A stretch of DNA of 64,000 nt, from the NCBI RefSeq assembly GCF_009391885.1, contig NZ_VZII01000009.1, positions 62,001-126,000 of the forward strand, written 5' to 3'. Within the stretch, counting starts at the first letter, position 1. Each line of letters starts with the position of its first letter. Both the position numbers and the translations under genes were made by a program. Positions 45,385 through 54,068 of this stretch are shown piece after piece. The notes beneath the pieces were generated by a model that made no database searches, was not told where the DNA came from, and was given only the letters and a program-made list of their open reading frames with translations. Source of the DNA: Pseudomonas sp. MN1F. GTDB taxonomy: Bacteria; Pseudomonadota; Gammaproteobacteria; Pseudomonadales; Pseudomonadaceae.

Positions 45385-46614
45385 TTAGAACAGGACGCGC
45401 GAACGGATGGTGCCTTTGACCTGTTGCAGTTTCTCCTGCGCCAGGTCGGAGTACTCGGCGTCAACGTCGATGACCACGTAACCGACTTTCTCGTTGGTCT
45501 GCAGGAACTGACCGGAGATGTTGATGCCGTTCTCGGCGAAGACTTTGTTGATCTCGCTGAGCACGCCCGGAATGTTTTCGTGGATGTGCAGCAGGCGGTG
45601 CTTGCCTGGGTGCGCTGGCAGGGCAACTTCCGGGAAGTTGACCGAGGACACCGACGTACCGTTGTCGCTGTACTTGACCAGCTTCTCGGCCACTTCCAGG
45701 CCGATGTTGGCCTGGGCTTCGGCGGTGGAGCCACCGATGTGCGGGGTCAGGATCACGTTGTCCAGGCCACGCAGCGGGCTTTCGAATTCTTCGTCGTTGG
45801 AGCGCGGCTCGACCGGGAACACGTCGATGGCGGCGCCGATCAGGTGCTTGTCCTTGATCGCGGCGGCCAGGTGGTCCAGTTCGACCACGGTGCCACGGGC
45901 GGCGTTGATCAGGATCGAGCCCTTCTTCATTGCACGGATTTCCTTCTCGCCGATCATCCACTGGGTGGACGGCAGCTCAGGTACGTGCAGCGAAACGATG
46001 TCGGCCAGGCCCAGCAGCTCGTTGAGGCTGGTGACCTGTACGGCGTTGCCCAGCGGCAGCTTGGTCAGCGGGTCGTAGAAGTACACCTGCATGCCCAGGT
46101 TTTCTGCCAGGACCGACAGTTGGGTACCGATCGAGCCGTAGCCGACGATGCCCAGCTTCTTGCCGCGGATCTCGAACGAGTTGGCCGCGCTCTTGATCCA
46201 GCCGCCACGGTGGCAGGAAGCGTTCTTCTCAGGGATGCCGCGCAGCAGCAGGATGGCCTCGGCCAGCACCAGCTCGGCCACCGAACGGGTGTTGGAGTAC
46301 GGTGCGTTGAAGACGGCGATACCGCGCTCGCGGGCCGCAGCCAGGTCGACCTGGTTGGTGCCGATGCAGAAGCAGCCGACGGCGACCAGTTTCTTGGCGC
46401 AGTCGAAGATTTCTTCGGTCAGTTGGGTGCGCGAGCGGATGCCGATGAAGTGGGCATCGGCGATCTTTTCCTTCAGCTCGGCATCCGGCAGGGAACCCGT
46501 GAGGTATTCGATGTTGGTGTAGCCGGCAGCCTTGAGGGTATCGACTGCATTCTGGTGCACACCTTCAAGAAGAAGGAACCGGATCTTGCTCTTGTCGAGA
46601 GAAGTCTTGCTCAT
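45385..46614 (-). CDS. serA: D-3-phosphoglycerate dehydrogenase
   Basis: First step of serine synthesis, NAD-dependent. 409 residues as in the E. coli-type enzyme: substrate domain, NAD-binding Rossmann domain (LGIVGYGSIGTQLSVLAENLG), catalytic Arg/Glu/His regions (INAARGTVVE; VEPRSNDEEF; LTPHIGGSTAEAQ), and a C-terminal ACT domain (~335-409; LLHIHENIPGVLSEINKVF), the serine feedback site. Divergent from a D-2-hydroxyglutarate dehydrogenase gene; SerA of this type also reduces 2-oxoglutarate to D-2-hydroxyglutarate, so the neighbour recycles its side product. Confidence 0.96.
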   Translation of the reverse strand: MSKTSLDKSKIRFLLLEGVHQNAVDTLKAAGYTNIEYLTGSLPDAELKEKIADAHFIGIRSRTQLTEEIFDCAKKLVAVGCFCIGTNQVDLAAARERGIAVFNAPYSNTRSVAELVLAEAILLLRGIPEKNASCHRGGWIKSAANSFEIRGKKLGIVGYGSIGTQLSVLAENLGMQVYFYDPLTKLPLGNAVQVTSLNELLGLADIVSLHVPELPSTQWMIGEKEIRAMKKGSILINAARGTVVELDHLAAAIKDKHLIGAAIDVFPVEPRSNDEEFESPLRGLDNVILTPHIGGSTAEAQANIGLEVAEKLVKYSDNGTSVSSVNFPEVALPAHPGKHRLLHIHENIPGVLSEINKVFAENGINISGQFLQTNEKVGYVVIDVDAEYSDLAQEKLQQVKGTIRSRVLF

Positions 46615-46785
46615 CTGCGTAAACCTGTATCCCGGAGAAAAAATGGCGAGGACTGATGCCAGGCGCTACGGCAGCCTTAGCATGAACAGCGGGAGGGCTA
46701 TGCTAGCATACGCGACACAATCTGAGCTTATCCCGACAGGTGAAGAGTGCTCAGGGTGACTATGAATAAGTCGAGAGTTCCAGCG

Positions 46786-48192
46786 ATGACCCACCCCGCT
46801 GTAATTGATGAACTGATGACCCTTGTCGACCCTGGCAAGGTCCTGACCGACCCCGTTTCCCTGGAAGCCTACGGCAAGGACTGGACCAAGCATTACCCGC
46901 CAGCGCCCTCGGCCATCGTGTTCCCCAAGACAGTAGAGCAAGTACAGGCCATCGTCCGCTGGGCCAACCAGCACAAGGTTGCGCTGGTGCCGTCCGGCGG
47001 GCGAACCGGGCTTTCCGCTGGCGCCGTGGCGGCCAATGGCGAAGTCGTCGTCGCCTTCGACTACATGAACCAGATTGTTGAATTCAATGCCTTCGACCGC
47101 ACGGTGGTGTGCCAGCCGGGGGTGATCACCCGCCAGTTGCAGGCCTTCGCCGAAGAACAGGGCCTTTATTATCCGGTGGACTTCGCCTCCAGCGGCTCCA
47201 GCCAGATTGGCGGCAACATCGGCACCAATGCCGGCGGTATCAAGGTCATCCGTTACGGCATGACCCGCAACTGGGTGGCCGGGCTGAAAGTGGTCACCGG
47301 CAACGGCGAACTGCTGGAACTGAACAAGGGCCTGATCAAGAACGCCACCGGCTACGACTTGCGCCAGCTGTTCATCGGCGCCGAAGGCACTCTGGGCTTC
47401 GTGGTCGAAGCGACCATGCGCCTGGACCGCGCGCCGCGCAACCTCACCGCCATGGTGCTGGGCACGCCGGATTTCGACTCGATCATGCCGGTGCTGCATG
47501 CGTTTCAGGGCAAGCTCGACCTGACCGCCTTCGAGTTCTTCTCCGACAAGGGCCTGGCCAAGATCATGGGCCGTGGCGATGTACCGGCCCCGTTCGCCAC
47601 CGACTGCCCGTTCTATGCCTTGCTGGAGTTCGAAGCCAGCACCGAGGAGGTGGCCAACGAAGCGCTGGCCACCTTCGAGCACTGCGTCGAGCAGGGCTGG
47701 GTGCTGGATGGGGTGATGAGCCAGAGCGAAACCCAGCTGAAAAACCTGTGGAAGCTGCGCGAATACCTGTCCGAGACCATCTCCCACTGGACGCCCTACA
47801 AGAACGACATTTCCGTCACCGTTTCCAAGGTGCCCGCGTTCCTGCGCGATATCGATGCCATCGTCAGCGAGCATTACCCGGACTATGAAGTGGTCTGGTA
47901 CGGCCACATCGGCGACGGCAACTTGCACCTGAACATCCTCAAGCCCGAGCACATGAGCAAGGACGACTTCTTCGCCTCGTGCACCAAGGTCAACAAGTGG
48001 GTGTTCGAGATCGTCGAACGCTACAACGGCTCGATCTCGGCCGAGCACGGCGTGGGCATGACCAAACGCGACTACCTGGGCTACAGCCGTTCGCCGGAGG
48101 AAATTGCCTGCATGAAGGCAATAAAGGCCGTCTTCGACCCGAATGGCATCATGAATCCGGGTAAGATCTTCGCTCCTGAACAAAAGCAGTAA
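46786..48192 (+). CDS. d2hgdh: FAD-dependent D-2-hydroxyglutarate dehydrogenase
   Basis: A 468-residue VAO/PCMH-family flavoenzyme oxidising D-2-hydroxyglutarate to 2-oxoglutarate. FAD-binding half: VALVPSGGRTGLSAGAVAANG, GNIGTNAGGIKVIRYGMTRN, GYDLRQLFIGAEGTLGFV. C-terminal FAD-oxidase half: metal-binding HIGDGNLHLN and ISAEHGVGMTKRDYL. It closely resembles P. aeruginosa PA0317, characterised as D2HGDH, also adjacent to serA. Start: ATG 46786 (MTHPAVIDELM) gives the family length; ATG 46762 and GTG 46747 are in frame upstream. Electrons likely pass to an electron-transfer flavoprotein. Confidence 0.9.
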   Translation: MTHPAVIDELMTLVDPGKVLTDPVSLEAYGKDWTKHYPPAPSAIVFPKTVEQVQAIVRWANQHKVALVPSGGRTGLSAGAVAANGEVVVAFDYMNQIVEFNAFDRTVVCQPGVITRQLQAFAEEQGLYYPVDFASSGSSQIGGNIGTNAGGIKVIRYGMTRNWVAGLKVVTGNGELLELNKGLIKNATGYDLRQLFIGAEGTLGFVVEATMRLDRAPRNLTAMVLGTPDFDSIMPVLHAFQGKLDLTAFEFFSDKGLAKIMGRGDVPAPFATDCPFYALLEFEASTEEVANEALATFEHCVEQGWVLDGVMSQSETQLKNLWKLREYLSETISHWTPYKNDISVTVSKVPAFLRDIDAIVSEHYPDYEVVWYGHIGDGNLHLNILKPEHMSKDDFFASCTKVNKWVFEIVERYNGSISAEHGVGMTKRDYLGYSRSPEEIACMKAIKAVFDPNGIMNPGKIFAPEQKQ

Positions 48193-48207
48193 TCAAAGGA
48201 GTCGGCC

Positions 48208-48873
48208 ATGAGTTACCAGCACCAGTATGTAGACGGCACGCGCATTCATTTCCCGCTGGGCAAGGTAGTGTGCATCGGCCGCAACTACGCCGAACACGCC
48301 AAGGAACTGGACAACCCCATTCCTTCCGAGCCGCTGCTGTTCATCAAGCCGGGCAGCTGCGTGGTGCCACTGGAAGGCGGGTTCAAGATCCCGACCGACC
48401 GTGGCTCGGTGCACTACGAGGCCGAAATCGCCGTGCTGCTGGGCAAGCCGCTGTCGTCCAATGCGTCCGAGGAAGAAGTGCTGGACGCCATCTCCGGTTA
48501 CGCCCCGGCGCTGGACCTGACCCTGCGCGACGTGCAGGCGAAACTCAAGGAAAAGGGCCTGCCGTGGGAACTGTGCAAGAGCTTTGACGGTGCTTGCGTG
48601 CTGCCACCGTTTGTTTCCGCAGCGTCTTTTGAAGATGTGACCGATATTCCGGTGCGCCTGACCATCAATGGTGAAGTCCGCCAGGATGGCAACAGCGCGA
48701 TGATGCTCAACCCGATCGTGCCGATCATCCAGTACATGGCGGCGCATTTCTCGCTGCAGGCGGGGGATGTGATCCTGACCGGTACTCCGGCCGGTGTCGG
48801 GCCGTTCACTGTCGGGGACGAGCTGGTGCTGGAGCTGCCGGGCGTTTGCCGCTTCGAGAGCCGGGTGCTCTGA
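48208..48873 (+). CDS. fumarylacetoacetate hydrolase family protein
   Basis: A 221-residue FAH-family protein: VVCIGRNYAEHAKELDNP is the opening motif, metal-binding acids lie in VHYEAEIAVLLGK and in the DLTLRDVQ region, and GDVILTGTPAGVGPF closes the site. Possibly an acylpyruvase or oxaloacetate decarboxylase like other small bacterial members. RBS AAAGGAG; only 15 bases after the D2HGDH stop, so cotranscribed with it. Linking it to 2-oxoacid metabolism is inference from neighbours. Confidence 0.9.
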   Translation: MSYQHQYVDGTRIHFPLGKVVCIGRNYAEHAKELDNPIPSEPLLFIKPGSCVVPLEGGFKIPTDRGSVHYEAEIAVLLGKPLSSNASEEEVLDAISGYAPALDLTLRDVQAKLKEKGLPWELCKSFDGACVLPPFVSAASFEDVTDIPVRLTINGEVRQDGNSAMMLNPIVPIIQYMAAHFSLQAGDVILTGTPAGVGPFTVGDELVLELPGVCRFESRVL

Positions 48874-48892
48874 CCTGAAACCGCGTCGCCTT

Positions 48893-48914
48893 CTTCGCGG
48901 GTAAACCCGCGAAG
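48893..48914. repeat. REP palindrome after FAH gene
   Basis: CTTCGCGGGT / ACCCGCGAAG with a 2-base centre, then AGGGCCGG. Same core as the REP at 18592. Confidence 0.75.
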
Positions 48915-48994
48915 AGGGCCGGTCCTGTTTACCGATTTTTCACACCCCATCCGGATAATGCGCGGATCTTCGCCCATTCCCCCAGGATTTTTGC

Positions 48995-49918
48995 ATGCCA
49001 GCATCCACCAGTGCACCCGCATCCCCCAAGCGCCGCTTCTACCTGCGCTGGCCTTTCGGCCTGGCCGTTGCGGCGCTGATCGGTTACGGCGTGGCCGTTG
49101 CCATGCACTGGGATGACCGCGGCATGCTGTGGGTCAAGGAAGGCTTCGAAACCAGCGCCGAACGTAGCGAAAGCGTGTGGCTGCCGGACTATCAGGTCGA
49201 CATCGACGCCAAGGTGCTGCCGGGCATGGAAGATGACGAAGCTTCGGACGTCGCCTACAGCCCGCACACGCGCACGCTGTTCGCGGTGATGGGCAAGAAC
49301 CCTTTCCTGGTCGAGCTCAGCCTCGACGGCGACGTGCTGCGCAAGATCCCGCTGGTAGGCTGGAGCAACCCGGAAGGCGTCGCCGTGATGGAAGACGGCC
49401 ATGTGGCGATCACTGATGAGCGTCTGCATGACCTGACCGTGGTCAAGGTGGATGCGCAGACCGCTTCGCTGAACCGCGCGGACTTCCAGAGTTACGACCT
49501 GGGCGAGTCGGTGAAGCGCAACAAGGGCTTCGAAGGCGTGGCCTGGGACCCGATGCGCCAGCGCCTGGTGATCGGCGAGGAGCGGCCGCCGAAGCTGTAC
49601 AGCTGGAGCACCGACGGGCGCAGCCCGCTCAAGGGTGACAAACAGGTCTTGGCCAACGACGAGCTCGACCTGCGCAACCTGTCGGCCCTGGGGGTCGACC
49701 CGCGCACCGGGCATCTGCTGGTGTTGTCGGCTGATTCCAACATGCTGCTGGAGCTTGACGAGCAAGGCCAGCAGGTCAGCTTCATGACCTTGCTGGGTGG
49801 CTTCAACGGCCTGCAGCACACCATCCCGCGTGCCGAAGGCGTTGCCATGGACGATCAGGGCAACCTGTACATGGTCAGCGAGCCGAACCTGTTCTATCGC
49901 TTCAAGAAGAACGACTGA
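48995..49918 (+). CDS. SdiA-regulated-domain membrane-anchored protein
   Basis: A 307-residue protein with an N-terminal signal anchor (WPFGLAVAALIGYGVAVAM, ~15-33) and a periplasmic six-bladed beta-propeller-like domain. Recurrent blades carry DVAYSPHTRTLFAVMG, SNPEGVAVMEDGHVAITDERL, FEGVAWDPMRQRLVIGEERP, and the end VAMDDQGNLYMVSEPNLFYRF. It matches the SdiA-regulated domain family. AGGA precedes ATG 48995. Function unknown; such propellers bind small ligands or proteins. Confidence 0.87.
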   Translation: MPASTSAPASPKRRFYLRWPFGLAVAALIGYGVAVAMHWDDRGMLWVKEGFETSAERSESVWLPDYQVDIDAKVLPGMEDDEASDVAYSPHTRTLFAVMGKNPFLVELSLDGDVLRKIPLVGWSNPEGVAVMEDGHVAITDERLHDLTVVKVDAQTASLNRADFQSYDLGESVKRNKGFEGVAWDPMRQRLVIGEERPPKLYSWSTDGRSPLKGDKQVLANDELDLRNLSALGVDPRTGHLLVLSADSNMLLELDEQGQQVSFMTLLGGFNGLQHTIPRAEGVAMDDQGNLYMVSEPNLFYRFKKND

Positions 49919-49948
49919 CCGGTGACTTCGGCTCGCTCGCGAATGCCG

Positions 49949-50623
49949 TTACTCGGCCTTCAGGGTCTTCACGCCTTCGGCGGTACCCAGCAGCAGCAAG
50001 TCTGCCGGGCGCGCCGCGAACAGACCGTTGGTCACCACGCCGACGATGGCGTTGATCTGTGCTTCCAGCTCCACCGGGTTGGTGATCTGCAGGTTATACA
50101 CATCGAGGATCACGTTGCCGTTGTCGGTCACCACGCCTTCACGGTACACCGGGTCGCCGCCCAGCTTGACCAGCTGACGCGCCACGTGGCTGCGGGCCAT
50201 CGGGATGACCTCGACTGGCAGCGGGAAGGCGCCCAGCACGGGTACCAGCTTGCTGCCGTCGGCGATGCAGATGAAGGTCTTGGCCACGGCCGCGACGATC
50301 TTCTCGCGGGTCAGGGCTGCGCCGCCGCCCTTGATCAGGTTCAGGTGCGCGTCGCTTTCGTCGGCGCCGTCAACATAGAACTCCAGCTCGCTGACGCTGT
50401 TCAGCTCGTAGACCGGGATGCCATGGCCCTTCAGACGCTGGGCAGTGGCCTCGGAGCTGGCGACCGCGCCATCGAAGGCGGTCTTGTGCTGGGCCAGGGC
50501 GTCAATGAAGAAGTTGGCGGTCGAACCGGTGCCGACGCCGACAACGCTCTTTTCATCCAGCTTCGGCAGAATGAAGTCGACAGCGGCCTGGGCGACGGCC
50601 TGTTTGAGTTGGTCCTGGGTCAT
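49949..50623 (-). CDS. rpiA: ribose-5-phosphate isomerase A
   Basis: Interconverts ribose-5-phosphate and ribulose-5-phosphate in the pentose phosphate pathway. 224 residues: [17 protein letters not shown] phosphate loop, [23 protein letters not shown] catalytic acid region, [17 protein letters not shown] used ATG 50623 ([14 protein letters not shown]), which has GGAG upstream; the open frame extends another 55 codons without family similarity. Divergent from ilvA. Confidence 0.96.
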   Translation of the reverse strand: MTQDQLKQAVAQAAVDFILPKLDEKSVVGVGTGSTANFFIDALAQHKTAFDGAVASSEATAQRLKGHGIPVYELNSVSELEFYVDGADESDAHLNLIKGGGAALTREKIVAAVAKTFICIADGSKLVPVLGAFPLPVEVIPMARSHVARQLVKLGGDPVYREGVVTDNGNVILDVYNLQITNPVELEAQINAIVGVVTNGLFAARPADLLLLGTAEGVKTLKAE

Positions 50624-50756
50624 GCGGGCTCCGGAAAGGGGCAGGGCGGTAATGAAAGGGGCTAGTATAACGGCTCGGGCGGCTTTGCTGTGGTCGCCCG
50701 ACGTAGCGCTGGGGTAGACTCGCAGCCCTTGTCCCGCGGCCAGTGATGCTTTCCCG

Positions 50757-52271
50757 ATGCTCGAACAGTACGTCAAGAAGATCCTCACCTCGCGCGTCTA
50801 CGACGTCGCTGTCGAAACCCCGTTGCAGAGCGCCGGGCAGCTGAGCAAGCGCCTGGGCAACCAGATTCTGCTCAAGCGCGAAGACCTGCAGCCGGTGTTC
50901 TCGTTCAAGATCCGTGGGGCATACAACAAGCTGGCGCAGCTGACCCAGGAAGAGCTGGCTCGCGGCGTGGTGACCGCCTCGGCTGGCAACCATGCCCAGG
51001 GCGTGGCCCTGGCGGCCCGCGAGCTGGGTATCAAGGCCACCATCGTGATGCCCAAGACCACCCCGGAGATCAAGGTCGAAGGTGTGCGCTCGCGCGGTGG
51101 CAAGGTGGTGCTGCATGGCGACTCGTTCCCTGAAGCGCTGGCCTATTCGCTGAAACTGGTCGACGAGAAGGGCTTCGTCTATATCCACCCCTATGATGAC
51201 CCGCACACCATTGCTGGCCAGGGCACCGTGGCGATGGAAATCCTCCGTCAGCACCCGGGGCAACTGGACGCGATCTTCGTCCCGGTTGGCGGCGGAGGCC
51301 TGATTGCCGGTATCGCGGCCTATGTGAAATACCTGCGCCCGGAAATCAAGGTAATCGGCGTCGAGCCAGATGACTCCAACTGCCTGCAGGCCGCAATGGC
51401 GGCTGGCGAGCGCGTGGTATTGCCGCAGGTCGGGCTGTTCGCCGACGGCGTGGCGGTGGCGCAGATCGGCCAGCACACCTTCGACATCTGTCGCCACCAT
51501 GTGGATGAAGTGGTGACGGTCAGCACCGATGAGATCTGTGCGGCAATCAAGGATATCTACGATGATACCCGCTCGATCACCGAACCTGCTGGCGCCTTGG
51601 GCGTGGCGGGCATCAAGAAGTATGTCGAGCTCAAGGGCGTGACCGGGCAGACCCTGGTTGCCATCGACTCGGGCGCCAACGTCAACTTCGACCGCCTGCG
51701 CCATGTGGCCGAGCGTGCCGAACTGGGCGAAAAGCGCGAAGCCATCATCGCCGTGACCATCCCCGAGCGCCCAGGCAGCTTCAAAGCCTTCTGCGAGGCC
51801 ATCGGCAAGCGCCAGATCACCGAATTCAACTACCGCAAGCACACCTCCGATGAGGCGCACATCTTCGTCGGCGTGCAGACCCACCCGGAAAACGACCCAC
51901 GTGCAGCGCTGGTGCAGCACCTGATCGAACAGGGCTTCCCGGTGACCGACCTGACCGACAACGAACTGGCCAAGCTGCACATCCGCCACATGGTCGGTGG
52001 TCATTCGGCCGGTGCCAGCGACGAGATCGTCCTGCGCTTCGAGTTCCCCGAGCGGCCGGGGGCGTTGTTCAACTTCCTCACCAAGCTGGGCGGGCGCTGG
52101 AATATCTCGATGTTCCACTACCGCAACCACGGCGCGGCTGACGGGCGCGTGGTGGCCGGCTTGCAGGTACCGGAGGACGAGCGCCACCTGGTGCCGGCGG
52201 CGCTGGCCAAGATCGGTTACCCGTACTGGGACGAGACAGACAACCCGGCGTACAAGCTGTTCCTGGGTTGA
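50757..52271 (+). CDS. ilvA: threonine ammonia-lyase, biosynthetic
   Basis: A 504-residue PLP enzyme making 2-oxobutyrate from threonine for isoleucine synthesis. PLP lysine in [10 protein letters not shown] (Lys51), glycine loop [17 protein letters not shown], and two C-terminal ACT-like regulatory domains (~330-410 and 425-504; [39 protein letters not shown]), giving the full biosynthetic form that is inhibited by isoleucine in this family. A promoter is likely in the 133-bp gap to rpiA. Confidence 0.95.
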   Translation: MLEQYVKKILTSRVYDVAVETPLQSAGQLSKRLGNQILLKREDLQPVFSFKIRGAYNKLAQLTQEELARGVVTASAGNHAQGVALAARELGIKATIVMPKTTPEIKVEGVRSRGGKVVLHGDSFPEALAYSLKLVDEKGFVYIHPYDDPHTIAGQGTVAMEILRQHPGQLDAIFVPVGGGGLIAGIAAYVKYLRPEIKVIGVEPDDSNCLQAAMAAGERVVLPQVGLFADGVAVAQIGQHTFDICRHHVDEVVTVSTDEICAAIKDIYDDTRSITEPAGALGVAGIKKYVELKGVTGQTLVAIDSGANVNFDRLRHVAERAELGEKREAIIAVTIPERPGSFKAFCEAIGKRQITEFNYRKHTSDEAHIFVGVQTHPENDPRAALVQHLIEQGFPVTDLTDNELAKLHIRHMVGGHSAGASDEIVLRFEFPERPGALFNFLTKLGGRWNISMFHYRNHGAADGRVVAGLQVPEDERHLVPAALAKIGYPYWDETDNPAYKLFLG

Positions 52272-52309
52272 GCGGCTAAGCTTGGCTTATCGTTCAAGGA
52301 TGTGACGCC

Positions 52310-52735
52310 ATGGAACACCTGACTACCCTCAAAGCCCTGCACATCATCGCCACCGCGCTGTTGCTGCTGGGCGCCCTGGGCCTGACGGCCTGGACCGTGC
52401 GGGCTCGCCGCCAGGGCGATGGCGATGCTTATGGCAAGCTGCTGCGTCGGCCGCTGGTGTTTGTCTGGCTGGTGATGGGGGTGTGCCTGGTGAGTATGCC
52501 GGTCACCGGCTGGTGGCTGGTGCATCTGGTGGGTTGGCCGCTGGGGCAGACCTGGGTGCTGGCTTCCAGCGTCATCTATACGTTGGGCGGGTTTGCCGCC
52601 TGGTGGCTGCTGGTGCGGCTGAACCGGCTGCGCAAGGCTGAAGCGGTGGGCTTGCGGTTCACCCTGGCCCTGGCGGTGTTCAGTGGGGTGTGCTTCCTGT
52701 CCATCGCCGGGCTGATGGGCGCCAAGCCCATCTGA
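52310..52735 (+). CDS. DUF2269 integral membrane protein
   Basis: A 141-residue inner-membrane protein with four predicted helices (TLKALHIIATALLLLGALGL; VFVWLVMGVCLVSMPVTGWW; TWVLASSVIYTLGGFAAWWL; FTLALAVFSGVCFLSIAGLM). The pattern fits DUF2269, a family of unknown function. It follows ilvA by 38 bp and may be cotranscribed. A GGGCTGC hairpin separates it from the convergent HAD gene. Confidence 0.85.
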   Translation: MEHLTTLKALHIIATALLLLGALGLTAWTVRARRQGDGDAYGKLLRRPLVFVWLVMGVCLVSMPVTGWWLVHLVGWPLGQTWVLASSVIYTLGGFAAWWLLVRLNRLRKAEAVGLRFTLALAVFSGVCFLSIAGLMGAKPI

Positions 52736-52743
52736 CAGCCGAT

Positions 52744-52760
52744 GGGCTGCAAAGCAGCCC
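52744..52760. terminator. hairpin between DUF2269 and HAD genes
   Basis: GGGCTGC-AAA-GCAGCCC, one of the recurrent small hairpins in convergent gaps here. Confidence 0.6.
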
Positions 52761-52768
52761 CGGCACGC

Positions 52769-53425
52769 TCAATCCCTCAGCGAAACCACCGGCCACCCGC
52801 GCTTCTCGGCCTCGGCCCGCAAGTTGGGATCGGGGTCTACCGCCACCGCATGGGTCACGCGCTCCAGCAACGGCAGGTCATTCATCGAGTCGCTGTAGAA
52901 ATAGCTGTCTTCCAGGTCGAACCCGTTCTCCAGCATCCAGCGCTCCAGCCGCGTCACCTTGCCTTCACGGAAACACGCTATATCGGTACTACGCCCGGTA
53001 TAGCGGCCTTCGTGCGTCTCGCACTCGGTTGCCAGCAGCACGCGTACACCCAGGCGGCGGGCAATCGGTGCGGTGACGAAGCGGTTGGTGGCCGTGATGA
53101 TCACCAGCTGGTCGCCGGCTTCGCGGTGTTGCTGCAGCAAGGCCAGGGACTTGGGCAGGATGATCGGCTCGATGCAGTCGCGCATGAAGTCGTGGTGCCA
53201 TTGGTCGAGTTGGGCCGGCTCGGTGGCGGCCAGGATCTCCATGGAAAAGGCCAGGTAGGCCTGCAGGTCCAGGGTGCCGTTCAGGTAGTCCTGGTAGAAA
53301 GCGTCGTTGCGTTTCTTGTACGCGACCGGGTCGAGAATGCCCCGCTCGCACAGGTAGTCACCCCAGGCGTGGTCGCTGTCGCCACCGAGGAGAGTATTGT
53401 CCAGGTCGAATAAAGCCAGGCGCAT
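52769..53425 (-). CDS. HAD-IB phosphatase, probable histidinol-phosphatase
   Basis: A 218-residue SerB-like HAD hydrolase: motif [16 protein letters not shown], motif II IITATN, motif III lysine around [10 protein letters not shown], motif [15 protein letters not shown]. In P. aeruginosa the gene at this place (PA0335, next to rppH and ptsP) encodes the histidinol-phosphate phosphatase; the synteny is exact, so the same role is likely. I chose ATG 53425 because the motif I strand begins there; 21 extra codons upstream show no conservation pattern. No strong RBS. Confidence 0.85.
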   Translation of the reverse strand: MRLALFDLDNTLLGGDSDHAWGDYLCERGILDPVAYKKRNDAFYQDYLNGTLDLQAYLAFSMEILAATEPAQLDQWHHDFMRDCIEPIILPKSLALLQQHREAGDQLVIITATNRFVTAPIARRLGVRVLLATECETHEGRYTGRSTDIACFREGKVTRLERWMLENGFDLEDSYFYSDSMNDLPLLERVTHAVAVDPDPNLRAEAEKRGWPVVSLRD

Positions 53426-53566
53426 CGCGGTCACTCGTATCAGCCACAGGGTAGGCCCGCAGAATACGGAGTTTTCACCGTACTGCACATAAGCTTGGCG
53501 GGCGCGTTGCTGCGCTCGCAGGCTTTGTGGAACAATGCGGTGACATGCGTTTGCGAGGTTGCTGCC

Positions 53567-54046
53567 GTGATCGACCCGGATGGTTTTCGCCCCAATGTCG
53601 GGATCATTCTGACGAATGATGCCGGGCAGGTGCTATGGGCTCGGCGGATCAACCAGGATGCCTGGCAATTCCCCCAGGGTGGTATCAACCCTGATGAGAC
53701 GCCAGAAGATGCCCTGTACCGCGAGCTGAACGAAGAAGTTGGCCTTGAACGCGATGATGTGGAAATTCTTGCCTGCACCCGCGGCTGGTTGCGTTATCGT
53801 TTACCCCAGCGGCTGGTCCGCACCCACAGCCAACCGCTGTGCATCGGCCAGAAGCAAAAGTGGTTTCTGCTGCGCCTGGTGAGCAATGAACAACGGGTGC
53901 GGATGGACCTGACCGGCAAGCCGGAATTCGACGGCTGGCGTTGGGTCAGCTATTGGTATCCGCTGGGCCAGGTGGTGACATTCAAGCGTGAAGTCTACCG
54001 CCGTGCCCTGAAAGAGCTTGCACCGCGTCTGCTGACGCGCGACTGA
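53567..54046 (+). CDS. rppH: RNA pyrophosphohydrolase (Nudix)
   Basis: A 159-residue Nudix hydrolase that removes pyrophosphate from 5' mRNA ends and so starts decay. The Nudix box spans [17 protein letters not shown] and NEEVGL; the RppH-type opening [18 protein letters not shown] is typical. GTG start at 53567 with GAGGT 8 bases before it. Followed 22 bp later by ptsP, the pairing known from enterics and pseudomonads. Confidence 0.96.
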   Translation: MIDPDGFRPNVGIILTNDAGQVLWARRINQDAWQFPQGGINPDETPEDALYRELNEEVGLERDDVEILACTRGWLRYRLPQRLVRTHSQPLCIGQKQKWFLLRLVSNEQRVRMDLTGKPEFDGWRWVSYWYPLGQVVTFKREVYRRALKELAPRLLTRD

Positions 54047-54068
54047 CGACGGAGTTCGACCCCGAGCC

